NCBI RefSeq assembly: GCF_023684385.1
Contig: NZ_JAGSOJ010000001.1
Location: 1,635,146 to 1,699,145 of the forward strand
Origin: Oceanirhabdus seepicola
GTDB lineage: Bacteria > Bacillota > Clostridia > Clostridiales > Clostridiaceae
DNA: 64,000 bases
Direction: 5' to 3'
Shown here one piece after another: positions 44,877 through 53,988 of this stretch. The notes under the pieces were generated by a model. The model saw nothing but the letters and a program-made list of their open reading frames with translations. It was not told the DNA's origin and made no database searches. The stretch's first letter is position 1. Each line of letters begins with the position of its first letter. Made by a program: the position numbers and the translations under genes.

Positions 44877-46082
44877 ATGACAATTAATTTAAGAAAAAAC
44901 ATTCGCACTTATTATGGATATAGTTTATTTTCTAATCTTTTAATTTTAGGTCCAATTATGACTATTTACTTTTTTAGCAAGGGATTAAGTTTTGCTGAAA
45001 TAATGCTTTTAAGTTCCATAGCATCTGTTACTGTTGTAGTTTGTGAAGTGCCTACTGGTGCTGTTGCAGATAAGATAGGAAGAAAAGCAAGTATGCTTTT
45101 AGGAGCTTTGTTATGGGCTGTGAGCTTATTAATCTTTGTATTCGGTCATAGTTTTTATGCCTTCGCAATGGCTGAAATTATTTTTTCTATAGGATCTACT
45201 TTTAAGTCTGGTTCAGATGTGGCTTTAATTTATGATTCTTTGAAGGCAGAAGGACAGGAACATAGATTTCAAGAAATTGAAGGAAAGGCAAAATCATACC
45301 TTTTATATGCTCAGGCAGTTGGAAGTATAGCTGCAAGTTTTCTTTATGAGATAAATAAAGAATTGCCTTTTATAATATCAGCCATATTCGTTTTTATATC
45401 AATTATCATTGGGCTGAATCTTAGTGAACCACCAATTGAGAACAAGAAAGGGAAGTATGGAGAAAAATACTTAAAACAAATTAAAGATAGTGGAATTTAT
45501 GTAATGAGGCATGTAAAATTAAGAGCAATAATATTGTATTCTATGATGTTCTTTGTTTTTTATAGAGTTGGATTTTTCTTGGTTCAACCATACTTTGAAG
45601 GTGTTAATATACCTGTAAAGCTATTTGGTTTAATATTTTTCTTTTTTAACATTGTAGCAGCTCAAGTATCCAAAAATGCACACAAAATTATGAAAGCTAC
45701 AAAAGGGAAAACTTTGATATTACTTTCAGTTTTAATGGTTGTATCTTTTCTTCTAATGGGATTATCAAAATGGTGGATTGGAGTTATACCAATGATGCTT
45801 CAACAAGTTGCAAGAGGTTTATATCATCCCACTGTTAGGAAACACTTAAATAAGAATATTCCTTCTGATAAAAGAGCTACAATATTATCTTTCTTTAGCC
45901 TTTTAACTAACTTAGCTGGAGCCATATTCTATCCTATTTTTGGTATTCTTAAGGATAAAACAGACATATTTACATTCCATTTAAGCATAGGTGTAGTTAT
46001 GTTAGGGTTAACTTGTTTCTTTGCAGTATATTTAAATAAAAAATTAGGTAAAAGTAAAAGCTCAAATAACCTTTCTGTTTAA
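44877..46082 (+). CDS. MFS transporter under ykkC riboswitch control
   Basis: A 401-residue protein with twelve predicted membrane helices. MFS loop motif GAVADKIGRKASMLL between helices 2 and 3. It belongs to the drug:H+ antiporter-like MFS of Firmicutes. AAGGGGGGAAAG precedes the ATG. The ykkC switch in its leader suggests induction by guanidinium or a related ligand, so the substrate may be guanidinium or a guanidine compound; SMR or MATE proteins are the better-known partners of this switch. Confidence 0.82.
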   Translation: MTINLRKNIRTYYGYSLFSNLLILGPIMTIYFFSKGLSFAEIMLLSSIASVTVVVCEVPTGAVADKIGRKASMLLGALLWAVSLLIFVFGHSFYAFAMAEIIFSIGSTFKSGSDVALIYDSLKAEGQEHRFQEIEGKAKSYLLYAQAVGSIAASFLYEINKELPFIISAIFVFISIIIGLNLSEPPIENKKGKYGEKYLKQIKDSGIYVMRHVKLRAIILYSMMFFVFYRVGFFLVQPYFEGVNIPVKLFGLIFFFFNIVAAQVSKNAHKIMKATKGKTLILLSVLMVVSFLLMGLSKWWIGVIPMMLQQVARGLYHPTVRKHLNKNIPSDKRATILSFFSLLTNLAGAIFYPIFGILKDKTDIFTFHLSIGVVMLGLTCFFAVYLNKKLGKSKSSNNLSV

Positions 46083-46102
46083 TCAGAAAGGTTATTCTTT
46101 TT
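46065..46102 (+). terminator. Terminator of the MFS gene
   Basis: AATAACCTTTCTG and CAGAAAGGTTATT form a stem followed by CTTTTTC; the stop codon lies in the loop region. Confidence 0.7.
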
Positions 46103-46179
46103 CAATTAGTTTTAGTGTATAGCTCTAGCAAACCAATTTGTGTTCAAAATTATTAACACCCTCCAAGGGTTTCGCCATA

Positions 46180-47385
46180 CTATTGCTTTGTTGTAAATAC
46201 CCTTACTCTCAATGCATTCTCTGCAATAAAAGCTATAATATATGGTGATTTATGTGATGATCCTGGCATTGATAATGCATAATCAATATATATCCTATTA
46301 CTATCCGCTATTTCTCTACCCCAGATTATTGACATAACTCTCCAAAATACAGTCTCTTCATTTCTTCCCCATCTTTTTGTTGCAAGTTGCCAAGAGTCTC
46401 CGCTTTTAACAATACCTATTTTAATCTTCCCTTGTTCAAACATAGCAGTTTCATTTGAATCAAATGAAAATCCTAGATTTTTAAGTTCTTGTTTTATTGC
46501 CTCATGTCCATGAACAGGATAAATATCTTTATATGGAGGAATCGACAGTGTTTCTCTACCTAAAGCTTTATCTAACATTTCTTGATAATTAACTCCTGAA
46601 GACTCTTTTGATGAAGTATCCTTTTCTGAAGTAACTTTATTTTTTTGAGCAGCTTGTTTTGCTTGAGCCTCTTCTTTAGCTTTAGCCGCTGCTTTTTCCT
46701 TTTCTATAGCTTCTTCATACTCAGGCTTAAGCTCTATTGCTCTTTCATATTTATCATCAAACTCTAATATTATATCTAAATGTTTTATAGCCTCTTCATA
46801 ATTCTTAGATTCTGCTTCCTTCTTAGCTAAATAAATATGTTGATCTTTATATAACATTTCAAGTTCAGCTTTCAACTTTAGAGCTTGTTCATGTTCCGGA
46901 TTAACTTTAAGGGCTAAATCCACATAATCTAATCCTTCTAAATATTTTTTATCTATTGATGACAGTTTCATAGCCTTATCTAAATTTATATTTATATATA
47001 GCTTTTTGCATTCATAAATCTTTTCCTGAGAAAGCTTATATCTTTTTTCATCTTCCTCTTTTATCTTTTCAAAAATAGAAATTGACTCAAGATATTTTTT
47101 CTCTTTAAACTTACTTAATCCATCCTCATAAATGACTTTAGAAACTTTCAAATCATGAATAAGCTTAATTTGTTCATTAATTTCTTCGCTATTATTTTTT
47201 CTATACTTTATAGCCTCATTGAAATTTAATATTGCCTCATCATATTCTTCACTTTCAATATCATTCTGAGCTTTACTATAGTAAAGATTATAATTGTAGC
47301 TATTGTAACCATATACTGAAGTGGGAATCCCTATAATTAATAATCCTATAATAATTCCAATAATAATTTTTCTTTTGTTTTTCAC
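46180..47385 (-). CDS. Membrane-anchored TPR protein
   Basis: A 401-residue protein: one N-terminal helix (IIIGIIIGLLIIGIPTSVY), three or more tetratricopeptide-like repeats (about 35-225, such as YDEAILNFNEAIKYRK, YLESISIFEKI, YEEAIKHLDIILEFDD), an Ala/Lys/Glu coiled linker (about 230-262) and a C-terminal domain with KRWGRNEETVFWRVM of unknown type. GTG start behind AAGGAGTGAG. Divergent from LRR paralogue 2. A remnant of a second 3' end lies beside LRR paralogue 1. Confidence 0.72.
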   Translation of the reverse strand: MKNKRKIIIGIIIGLLIIGIPTSVYGYNSYNYNLYYSKAQNDIESEEYDEAILNFNEAIKYRKNNSEEINEQIKLIHDLKVSKVIYEDGLSKFKEKKYLESISIFEKIKEEDEKRYKLSQEKIYECKKLYININLDKAMKLSSIDKKYLEGLDYVDLALKVNPEHEQALKLKAELEMLYKDQHIYLAKKEAESKNYEEAIKHLDIILEFDDKYERAIELKPEYEEAIEKEKAAAKAKEEAQAKQAAQKNKVTSEKDTSSKESSGVNYQEMLDKALGRETLSIPPYKDIYPVHGHEAIKQELKNLGFSFDSNETAMFEQGKIKIGIVKSGDSWQLATKRWGRNEETVFWRVMSIIWGREIADSNRIYIDYALSMPGSSHKSPYIIAFIAENALRVRVFTTKQ

Positions 47386-47618
47386 AGACTCACTCCTTAA
47401 TATTCTATTAGACCACTAAGAAGTATAACAAAATCCATTCTGTTTTTCATTGAAATATATATGGTAAAGATAATAGTACTTTCTTGAACTCCTATCATAA
47501 CCCAGCTATGAATACATCTTATTTGTAACCTTATCTTAACCCTATCTTTTTATAAGTAATATATACTATTATTGTGTATTATTTACTTTATAATTAAAAC
47601 ACCACTAGGAGGACTAAA

Positions 47619-48725
47619 ATGAAATTCAATAATATAATTAAAAATTATCTACATTCTTTTAATCTATTTGAGCATATATGCCTAGGGGTAGTTTTTTTAG
47701 AGTTTATCTTTTTCATAAGCCCTGGAACTCCCCCTTCAACTGTTCATATTTTTTTATTGTTATTTCTTCCTTTACTTATAATTGAAAGATTCAAGAAGCC
47801 TGGAAAATTTAAAAATATAATTAGGTTATTGTTTATTATCCTTTTTGGTAGTTTATCGAAATCATCTCCATACTTTTGGAATATATCACTTGCTATGGAT
47901 TTGAATTTACAGATAATTGTTACAATTCTTTTCATCATTGTTGGGATAATAAGTATTAATATAAGAAAAGATAAAAAAGCTACTCTAAAAAGTCTTTTTA
48001 TTATTGGAATGTTTTCAATTCTATTCTTATCAAATATTTTATATAATAATCAACATTATATTTCAAATCCCCAAATAAGAAACAACCTAAGTTCAAAAAT
48101 AACCTCATCTCGATCTGAAGAAGATTTGACCTTATTTATGATTTCTCTAAGGATTGGTGAAAACACAAATATAACTAACTTAAAGGATATTGAGAAATTT
48201 AAGAACTTAAAATATATATTCATCGATGGATATGCTCGTAATATTGATGGCTTGTTTGAACTTCAAGAACTTGAATTTATAAAATTTAGAAATTCTGATT
48301 CAAACATTTTATATAAAATAAATAAATTTAAAACTTTAAACTCAATAGAAATTGATGGCTTACCCTCAATAAAAGAAGATTTTATATTGAATGATATGCC
48401 TAACTTAGAAGAATTATATATCTCGGATCTTTCTTTTGGTGATATTGATTTTATTGGAGAATTAAATAATTTGCAGTTGCTAGAACTTTACATGATGGAT
48501 TTAGAGAATGTAGATACTATACATAATCTTAAATCTTTAAAATATATTGATTTATATGCAACCAATATATATAACATTGATGGAATCTTATCGAATGACT
48601 CTATTGAAGAAATTCATTATTTAAATTCTAATATAACTGATTATGAAGAAGTCTTAAAAGAAAAAGGTATTAAATTAGTGAAAAAAGACAGCCCAATCAG
48701 TAACTTAAGGGGTGTATCAAAATGA
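47619..48725 (+). CDS. Membrane protein with LRR-like C-terminal half, paralogue 2
   Basis: A 368-residue paralogue of the protein at 41904, with the same order: four or so membrane helices, then leucine-rich repeats (NLKDIEKFKNLKYIFIDG, MPNLEELYIS, LNNLQLLELY, NLKSLKYIDLYATN). Conservation extends through the ribosome site into about 80 bases upstream. The C-terminus is longer by a dozen residues and its last codons are part of a terminator. CTAGGAGG precedes the ATG. Function unknown. Confidence 0.65.
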   Translation: MKFNNIIKNYLHSFNLFEHICLGVVFLEFIFFISPGTPPSTVHIFLLLFLPLLIIERFKKPGKFKNIIRLLFIILFGSLSKSSPYFWNISLAMDLNLQIIVTILFIIVGIISINIRKDKKATLKSLFIIGMFSILFLSNILYNNQHYISNPQIRNNLSSKITSSRSEEDLTLFMISLRIGENTNITNLKDIEKFKNLKYIFIDGYARNIDGLFELQELEFIKFRNSDSNILYKINKFKTLNSIEIDGLPSIKEDFILNDMPNLEELYISDLSFGDIDFIGELNNLQLLELYMMDLENVDTIHNLKSLKYIDLYATNIYNIDGILSNDSIEEIHYLNSNITDYEEVLKEKGIKLVKKDSPISNLRGVSK

Positions 48726-48753
48726 TTTCTAAAATCATTTTGATACACCCCCT
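48708..48753. terminator. Convergent terminator
   Basis: GGGGTGTATCAAAATGATTT and its inverse form a near-perfect long stem between LRR paralogue 2 and the ABC exporter operon, overlapping the LRR stop. Confidence 0.75.
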
Positions 48754-48755
48754 TC

Positions 48756-50540
48756 TTATACCAATGCCATTTCCCTGAATTCCTCACACTCTTCAATTAA
48801 TTCTTTGAATGTACCAGTTCTCTCTACTCTACCATCTTTCATAACAATTATATTATCAGCTCTTTGAAGTGCCACTTTCTTGTTTGATACTACTATACAT
48901 GTAGTATTCTTCTTCTCAAATAATCTTTCCCACAGTTTGTTTTCTGTTTCCACATCTAGTGCACTTGAGATATCATCTAATACTAATAGTTCAGCATTTT
49001 TCATAAACATTCTAGCTGCTGCTACTCTCTGGATTTGTCCACCAGATAGTTTCACCCCTTGTGGTCCTATCACTGTATTCAATCCATCTTCCATATTTCT
49101 CACATCATCTTCAAGTACAGCCGATGAAATTGCCTCTTCTATCTGTTCATCAGTACATGATTCTCCTAGAGTAATATTCTCTCTTAAGGACTCACTGAAT
49201 AGGCGTGGTATCTGTCCAGTATATGCAACCTTTGGAGGAATCATCTGTTCATCTGTTCTTGATAGTTTTTCTCCATTCCAAATAATTTCCCCTGAATGAT
49301 TAGGGAGTAGCCCTATAATTGTTTTCAGTAATGTTGTTTTCCCTGATCCAATTCTACCAGTTACAACTGTAAATGTCCCTTTGTCTATCTTAAGATTTAC
49401 ATCTTTAATTCCATTCTCTGAATCATTAAAGTTATATCCCAAACCATTTAATTCTAAGGTTCTGAATTTATCCTCAATAACCTCTTCATTAAAATCTTCA
49501 ATAACCTTATCAGGTATCTCTTTATTTAAGTATATTTCATTACTATTAACTAGATCCTCAACCTTTTCTATTCCCATTAACTCCTCCAAACGATCAAGTG
49601 CTACATCTGTTTGCTTGATTTGAGTTATATAATCACCTGTTCTCTGGATGAAATCAGTAACATATTCCATACAGTATATGAAGAATGCGAAATCCCCTAC
49701 TGAAAATTCTCCATTAGTAATCAATCTGGCACATAGTAATAAAACAATACTTGTACCTATACTCAATGTACTACCATATATGGAATTAACTATTTCAGTG
49801 AATGTGATGTCCTTGAGCATTGCCTTATGTCTTTGCTTATTTAATATCTTCAATTGATTCACCATATTCTTCTCAGATCCAGTTATCTTTATCCCTTGGA
49901 TTGAGGAGAATATCTCCTGTATGAATCCACTTATCTTTGATGTCTGTTTTCTACTCTCTGCTCTATATTTACCAATCTTCTTTGATACTTTCTTCCCTAT
50001 TAACATAACTATATTAGTAGGAATGAATACAAATAAAGTTACCATAGGATTTATGTTAAACATTATTATAAAGGCGATGATTGTAAATGCAGCTGTTCCA
50101 ATAAAATCATCTCCATAGCCCAATATTTCCATTATTTCTTCAACGTCATCTTTAAAATGATTCAAAGCTTCCCCAGATGAAACCTTTAGCGCTTCACTTC
50201 CACGTTTTTTAAAGATTCCCTCTAACATATTTCTTTTTATTAATCCTTTGATATAATAATCTCTCACATAGTAACATAATCCTCCAAAATACACCGTCAC
50301 CATATTTGTTATTGCTGCCACACCTAGTATTGCTAATAAGAAAATTACATCTTTATCAATATTTGAACTCTGCTCTAGTTTCTTAAAGAACTCTTTCACC
50401 ACTATAGCTGGCACTATATTATATGCAAAAATAAATAGCCATAAAATCATATCTACAAAACTTAACCATGGTTTATATAAAATCATCTTCCATGTTAAAT
50501 TCACCATTCTCTTAAATTTTCTATTACTCTTTCCCCTCAA
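48756..50540 (-). CDS. ABC exporter half, degenerate-site subunit
   Basis: A 594-residue half-transporter: six membrane helices (about 20-330) and an ATPase domain with Walker A GRIGSGKTTLLK, signature LSGGQIQRVAAAR and Walker B LLVLDDISSALD. The catalytic Glu after Walker B is Asp, and the switch His is missing (CIVVSNKKVAL). It therefore provides the degenerate nucleotide site but a good signature. Pairs with the gene 19 bases upstream, as in BmrCD/TM287-288. A TTG start follows AAGGAGGG. Substrate probably drugs or lipids. Confidence 0.87.
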   Translation of the reverse strand: MRGKSNRKFKRMVNLTWKMILYKPWLSFVDMILWLFIFAYNIVPAIVVKEFFKKLEQSSNIDKDVIFLLAILGVAAITNMVTVYFGGLCYYVRDYYIKGLIKRNMLEGIFKKRGSEALKVSSGEALNHFKDDVEEIMEILGYGDDFIGTAAFTIIAFIIMFNINPMVTLFVFIPTNIVMLIGKKVSKKIGKYRAESRKQTSKISGFIQEIFSSIQGIKITGSEKNMVNQLKILNKQRHKAMLKDITFTEIVNSIYGSTLSIGTSIVLLLCARLITNGEFSVGDFAFFIYCMEYVTDFIQRTGDYITQIKQTDVALDRLEELMGIEKVEDLVNSNEIYLNKEIPDKVIEDFNEEVIEDKFRTLELNGLGYNFNDSENGIKDVNLKIDKGTFTVVTGRIGSGKTTLLKTIIGLLPNHSGEIIWNGEKLSRTDEQMIPPKVAYTGQIPRLFSESLRENITLGESCTDEQIEEAISSAVLEDDVRNMEDGLNTVIGPQGVKLSGGQIQRVAAARMFMKNAELLVLDDISSALDVETENKLWERLFEKKNTTCIVVSNKKVALQRADNIIVMKDGRVERTGTFKELIEECEEFREMALV

Positions 50541-50559
50541 AATTCAACCCTCCTTAGCC

Positions 50560-52317
50560 TTAGTTCACCAGTAATTCATGGTGACCTTTCATACTCTCTT
50601 GAAGAAGTTTAGAATATCTTGATTCTTTATCCTTTATTAATTCTTCTCTGGCACCAATTTCTACTGCTTTTCCTTCTTCAAGTACAAGTATTGAATCAGC
50701 CCTTTTAACTGTTGATAACCTGTGGGCGATTATTATACATGTACTGTTGTCAGTTATCTTATCTATTGCCTTCTCCATGATCTTTTCTGTGATAGAATCT
50801 ATTCTTGAAGATGCCTCGTCAAGAATAACCAATCCAGGTTTCTTAAGAAGAATTCTAGCAAAGGCTAAAAGTTGCGCTTCACCTGCTGATAATCCTACTC
50901 CTGATGTATTTAAGACGGTATCCAATCCCTGTGGAAATGACTTAATCCACTCATCTAACCCTAATTCTTCAAGGACACTCATTATCTCATCATCATTGTA
51001 ACTTGAGTCAAACAAAGTAAGATTATCTCTTATTGTTGATGTGTAGATATGCACATCTTGAGTTACATATGCCATATTATTTTTCACACTATCATTGGAT
51101 AGCTCATTCAATGGCACCCCTCCAAGAAGTATTTTCCCTTCAGTAGGCTCGTATAACTTTGAAAGAAGCCTAACTAACGTTGTCTTTCCACTTCCAGTCC
51201 TTCCTAAAATCCCCAAGACTTTTCCTCTTTTAATATTAATAGAAAGCTCCTTAAGAACAGCTATCCCCTGAGTATATTCAAATGATAGATTCTTAATTTC
51301 CACATCTAATGGTCCATTACCTTCAAGCTCCATATCCCCATCTTTTATTGATGATTTCATTTCAAATAATTCCTTCACTCTGAGTATACTAGCCTCAGCC
51401 TTTTGCAGCACCCCAAGCCTTCTTCTTATCATCCCCAATGGATTATTTATTCTTTTTGTGTACTCATATATAAGATAGATTGTTCCAATTGAAGCACCTT
51501 GATACTTCCATAAATACAATCCACTCACTAGAGCTATAAATATTCCCGAAGTCTCTATGAATGTAGATAAGTTCCACATTTTAAATCCAAGCATAGTGGC
51601 TTTTTTCTTAATATGAAATACGTTTTTCAATCTCATTAGATATTTATGTATGGCGTAATTAACTGCCCCAGATGATTTAATATCCTCGATATTGGTAAGC
51701 TCTTCATCCATCATTCCCCAGAACTTTCCTTCTGCTTCATATGCCCTCTCCCAAGGTTTAACTCCTGCTAATTGATATTTTCTAATAACCACTAATGATA
51801 TGATTGTATAAACAGTGAAGATTCCACCTATTACTGGATTTACAAATATAAACATTACTAAAATCCCTATAATCAATATCAAGTTACTCAAAATATCTAG
51901 TACAAGACTTGAGAAAAACTCAAAAAGCATATTCACATCCCCATCTACTCTTTCTATCATCTCACCAGGCTGTTTTGTTTTATGAAAATCCATATCTAGA
52001 TTAATACAATGGGCAATAAGGTCTTCCCTTAATTCATTAGTAGCTCTCCAGCCTATATTCTGACAAGTGTATGTTTCTAAAATAGTAACTATCTGCTGTA
52101 TAAAAGATAATCCTATGAATATCCCTGCTACCCCTATCAAACTTTTTAATGCTTCTCCCTCCACAGCCTTATCTAAAAATACCTTCATTATTTGTGGATT
52201 AATAATTTGAATTCCTATATTTACAAGTACTATAGTTACCAATACAATTACACTTTTCCATTGACTCTTCAGATATTTACTGAATAAACTAAAATACTCC
52301 TTAAACCTAATTTTCAT
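50560..52317 (-). CDS. ABC exporter half, catalytic subunit
   Basis: A 585-residue half-transporter with six membrane helices and an ATPase domain: Walker A GRTGSGKTTLVRLL, Walker B LVILDEASS with the catalytic Glu, and switch His in IIIAHRLST; its signature is LSAGEAQLL instead of LSGGQ. With the downstream subunit it would form one consensus and one degenerate site. AGGGGGAC precedes the ATG. First gene of the pair; no regulator is adjacent. Confidence 0.88.
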   Translation of the reverse strand: MKIRFKEYFSLFSKYLKSQWKSVIVLVTIVLVNIGIQIINPQIMKVFLDKAVEGEALKSLIGVAGIFIGLSFIQQIVTILETYTCQNIGWRATNELREDLIAHCINLDMDFHKTKQPGEMIERVDGDVNMLFEFFSSLVLDILSNLILIIGILVMFIFVNPVIGGIFTVYTIISLVVIRKYQLAGVKPWERAYEAEGKFWGMMDEELTNIEDIKSSGAVNYAIHKYLMRLKNVFHIKKKATMLGFKMWNLSTFIETSGIFIALVSGLYLWKYQGASIGTIYLIYEYTKRINNPLGMIRRRLGVLQKAEASILRVKELFEMKSSIKDGDMELEGNGPLDVEIKNLSFEYTQGIAVLKELSINIKRGKVLGILGRTGSGKTTLVRLLSKLYEPTEGKILLGGVPLNELSNDSVKNNMAYVTQDVHIYTSTIRDNLTLFDSSYNDDEIMSVLEELGLDEWIKSFPQGLDTVLNTSGVGLSAGEAQLLAFARILLKKPGLVILDEASSRIDSITEKIMEKAIDKITDNSTCIIIAHRLSTVKRADSILVLEEGKAVEIGAREELIKDKESRYSKLLQESMKGHHELLVN

Positions 52318-52437
52318 GTATATGTCCCCCTTTCACACAATTCATCTTCAAGTTAATTGCCTTACAAATCAATGGTACCATAGGGTTTCTCCACTTTGAA
52401 GCCCATTAATAGTTCATAACTAAACTTGAGCATTATA

Positions 52438-52463
52438 TAAAAAAAAGCACGGTACCCGTGCTT
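52438..52463 (-). terminator. Terminator of the first GPH transporter gene
   Basis: On the minus strand AAGCACGG-GTA-CCGTGCTT is followed by eight T. Confidence 0.75.
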
Positions 52464-52469
52464 AAAAGA

Positions 52470-52500
52470 AGTGGACAGTTGACAATGGACAGCTGACAAC
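52470..52500. repeat. Short tandem GGACAG-TGACAA repeats
   Basis: GTGGACAGTTGACAATGG and GGACAGCTGACAAC are degenerate copies side by side, 10-40 bases downstream of the transporter stop. Low-complexity intergenic repeat; no function assigned. Confidence 0.4.
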
Positions 52501-52508
52501 TATGTTTT

Positions 52509-53852
52509 TTACCTTCCTAACTCCCTCAATATCTCTCTATATTTTTTCTCATCAAGCTTATACATACAAACTGGTATGAGTGCAAGTAACAAAGCCACCG
52601 CTGGTACAAGAGTCAATATTCCATGGAATCCTTTTATAGTAGATACCTTCTGCACCTCATTAGGAACATACTCTATAAATTTCAATAGAACACCCAATAA
52701 GATTCCAGAGAGTGCTCCTCCTGTTTTTGCGATAAATGTCTGTGTAGACCATATTACCCCTTCTGCTCTTACCCCTGTTTTCAATTCCATATAATCTATT
52801 GTCTCAACCATCATAGATGGTAACAACACTTCTGGCGCTCCAAATGTAATTGATACAATTGCATTTACTCCAACTAGTAAATATATATTTTCATATCCAA
52901 CTAAAAACAATAGAATGAATCCCATAAATCTCATAACTAAAAACACTATAAGTGTCCTCTTTTTCCCAAACTTCTCTCCTAACTTTAATGCAATAGTAAT
53001 TCCAACTATCATTGGAATTACAAAGGATGCACTTAAGATTGGAACATATACATCGTTCCCTAGAACATATATACAGTAGTACATAATCAATGCCATTATT
53101 AAACCATTAACTAGTATAATAAGTACCTGGGCTGATAAAATCTTAAGAAGTGGTGTGTTTTTAACAATCAATTTAATACTATCCTTTAGAGTAACTTTAT
53201 TATTCGAATACTCCACACGTTCCCTTGTAAATAAAAATAACACCATGAATCCTATAAATGCTATTATTCCATATAGTAGAGCTGTCATACTATATCCCTT
53301 AGCCCCTTCACCAAATACCTTTATCAATGGAACCGTAACTACAGAAACAAGAACTATTGCTAAAGGAGCAGCTGTTTTACCACATGTTATAAGACGATTT
53401 CTTTCCACCTGATTTTTTGACATAACTGATGTCATACTCCACATTGGAATATCCATTACGGTATATATCATTCCATATGCTATGTATGTTACGTATGCCC
53501 AAAGGAGGTTGTCTATCTTAAATGAAGGTATTGTAAATGAAAGTACTATTATAATTAATAGAGGCAATGGTGCAAATAGAAAATATGGTCTAAATTTTCC
53601 CCATCTTGTTCTTGTCTGTTCTGCTAAGAATCCCATCATAGGGTCGTTAAATGCGTCCCATAATCTAGCTACAAAGAACAAGGTTCCTGCTGCAGTTGAT
53701 GCTATCCCCAGATAATCTGTATAGAATATCATGATATATGCCACCACGAATCCACCGATTATATTCTGTCCAAAAACCCCAAAAGAGAATGCGCAATACT
53801 CCCTAAATTTCACCCTATCTTTACCATAAGCTAGATTCCCTTCTACTTTCAT
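52509..53852 (-). CDS. GPH-family sugar symporter, copy 1
   Basis: A 447-residue protein with twelve membrane helices of the glycoside-pentoside-hexuronide:cation symporter family (MelB type): DYLGIASTAAGTLFFVARLW with the cation-site region WDAFNDPMMG, and TRWGKFRPY after it. Probably imports a beta-glucoside. It is a near-duplicate of the gene at 53989 and has its own promoter, whose sequence copies the one before the GH1 gene. GGGGGAATT precedes the ATG. Confidence 0.85.
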   Translation of the reverse strand: MKVEGNLAYGKDRVKFREYCAFSFGVFGQNIIGGFVVAYIMIFYTDYLGIASTAAGTLFFVARLWDAFNDPMMGFLAEQTRTRWGKFRPYFLFAPLPLLIIIVLSFTIPSFKIDNLLWAYVTYIAYGMIYTVMDIPMWSMTSVMSKNQVERNRLITCGKTAAPLAIVLVSVVTVPLIKVFGEGAKGYSMTALLYGIIAFIGFMVLFLFTRERVEYSNNKVTLKDSIKLIVKNTPLLKILSAQVLIILVNGLIMALIMYYCIYVLGNDVYVPILSASFVIPMIVGITIALKLGEKFGKKRTLIVFLVMRFMGFILLFLVGYENIYLLVGVNAIVSITFGAPEVLLPSMMVETIDYMELKTGVRAEGVIWSTQTFIAKTGGALSGILLGVLLKFIEYVPNEVQKVSTIKGFHGILTLVPAVALLLALIPVCMYKLDEKKYREILRELGR

Positions 53853-53930
53853 AATTAATTCCCCCTTGGAAAACTCTTAAATATTATTCTTAGTTTCCTT
53901 GTTATAATGATTACGCTCCCCTTTACCTTT
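53853..53930 (-). promoter_or_regulatory. Duplicated promoter/leader of GPH copy 1
   Basis: TTGAAT and CGTAAT, 17 bases apart, followed by ATTATAACAAGGAAACTAA and a GGGGGAATT site; the same order is found upstream of the GH1 gene at 56630-56710. GGAAACT..AGTTTTCC is an imperfect inverted repeat. Confidence 0.5.
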
Positions 53931-53947
53931 TTATTCAAATATTGTTG

Positions 53948-53984
53948 TAAAAAAAGACCTCAGGGGTACTAACCCCTAAGGTCT
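53948..53984 (-). terminator. Terminator of the GH1-GPH operon
   Basis: On the minus strand AGACCTTAGGGGT pairs with ACCCCTGAGGTCT (one G-U) around TAGT, followed by TTTTTTT. Confidence 0.78.
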
Positions 53985-53988
53985 ATTT

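Noticed and set aside
52470..52500. CRISPR-like or att repeats in the GGACAG stretch
   Set aside because: Only two degenerate copies with no spacers of constant length and no cas or integrase genes.
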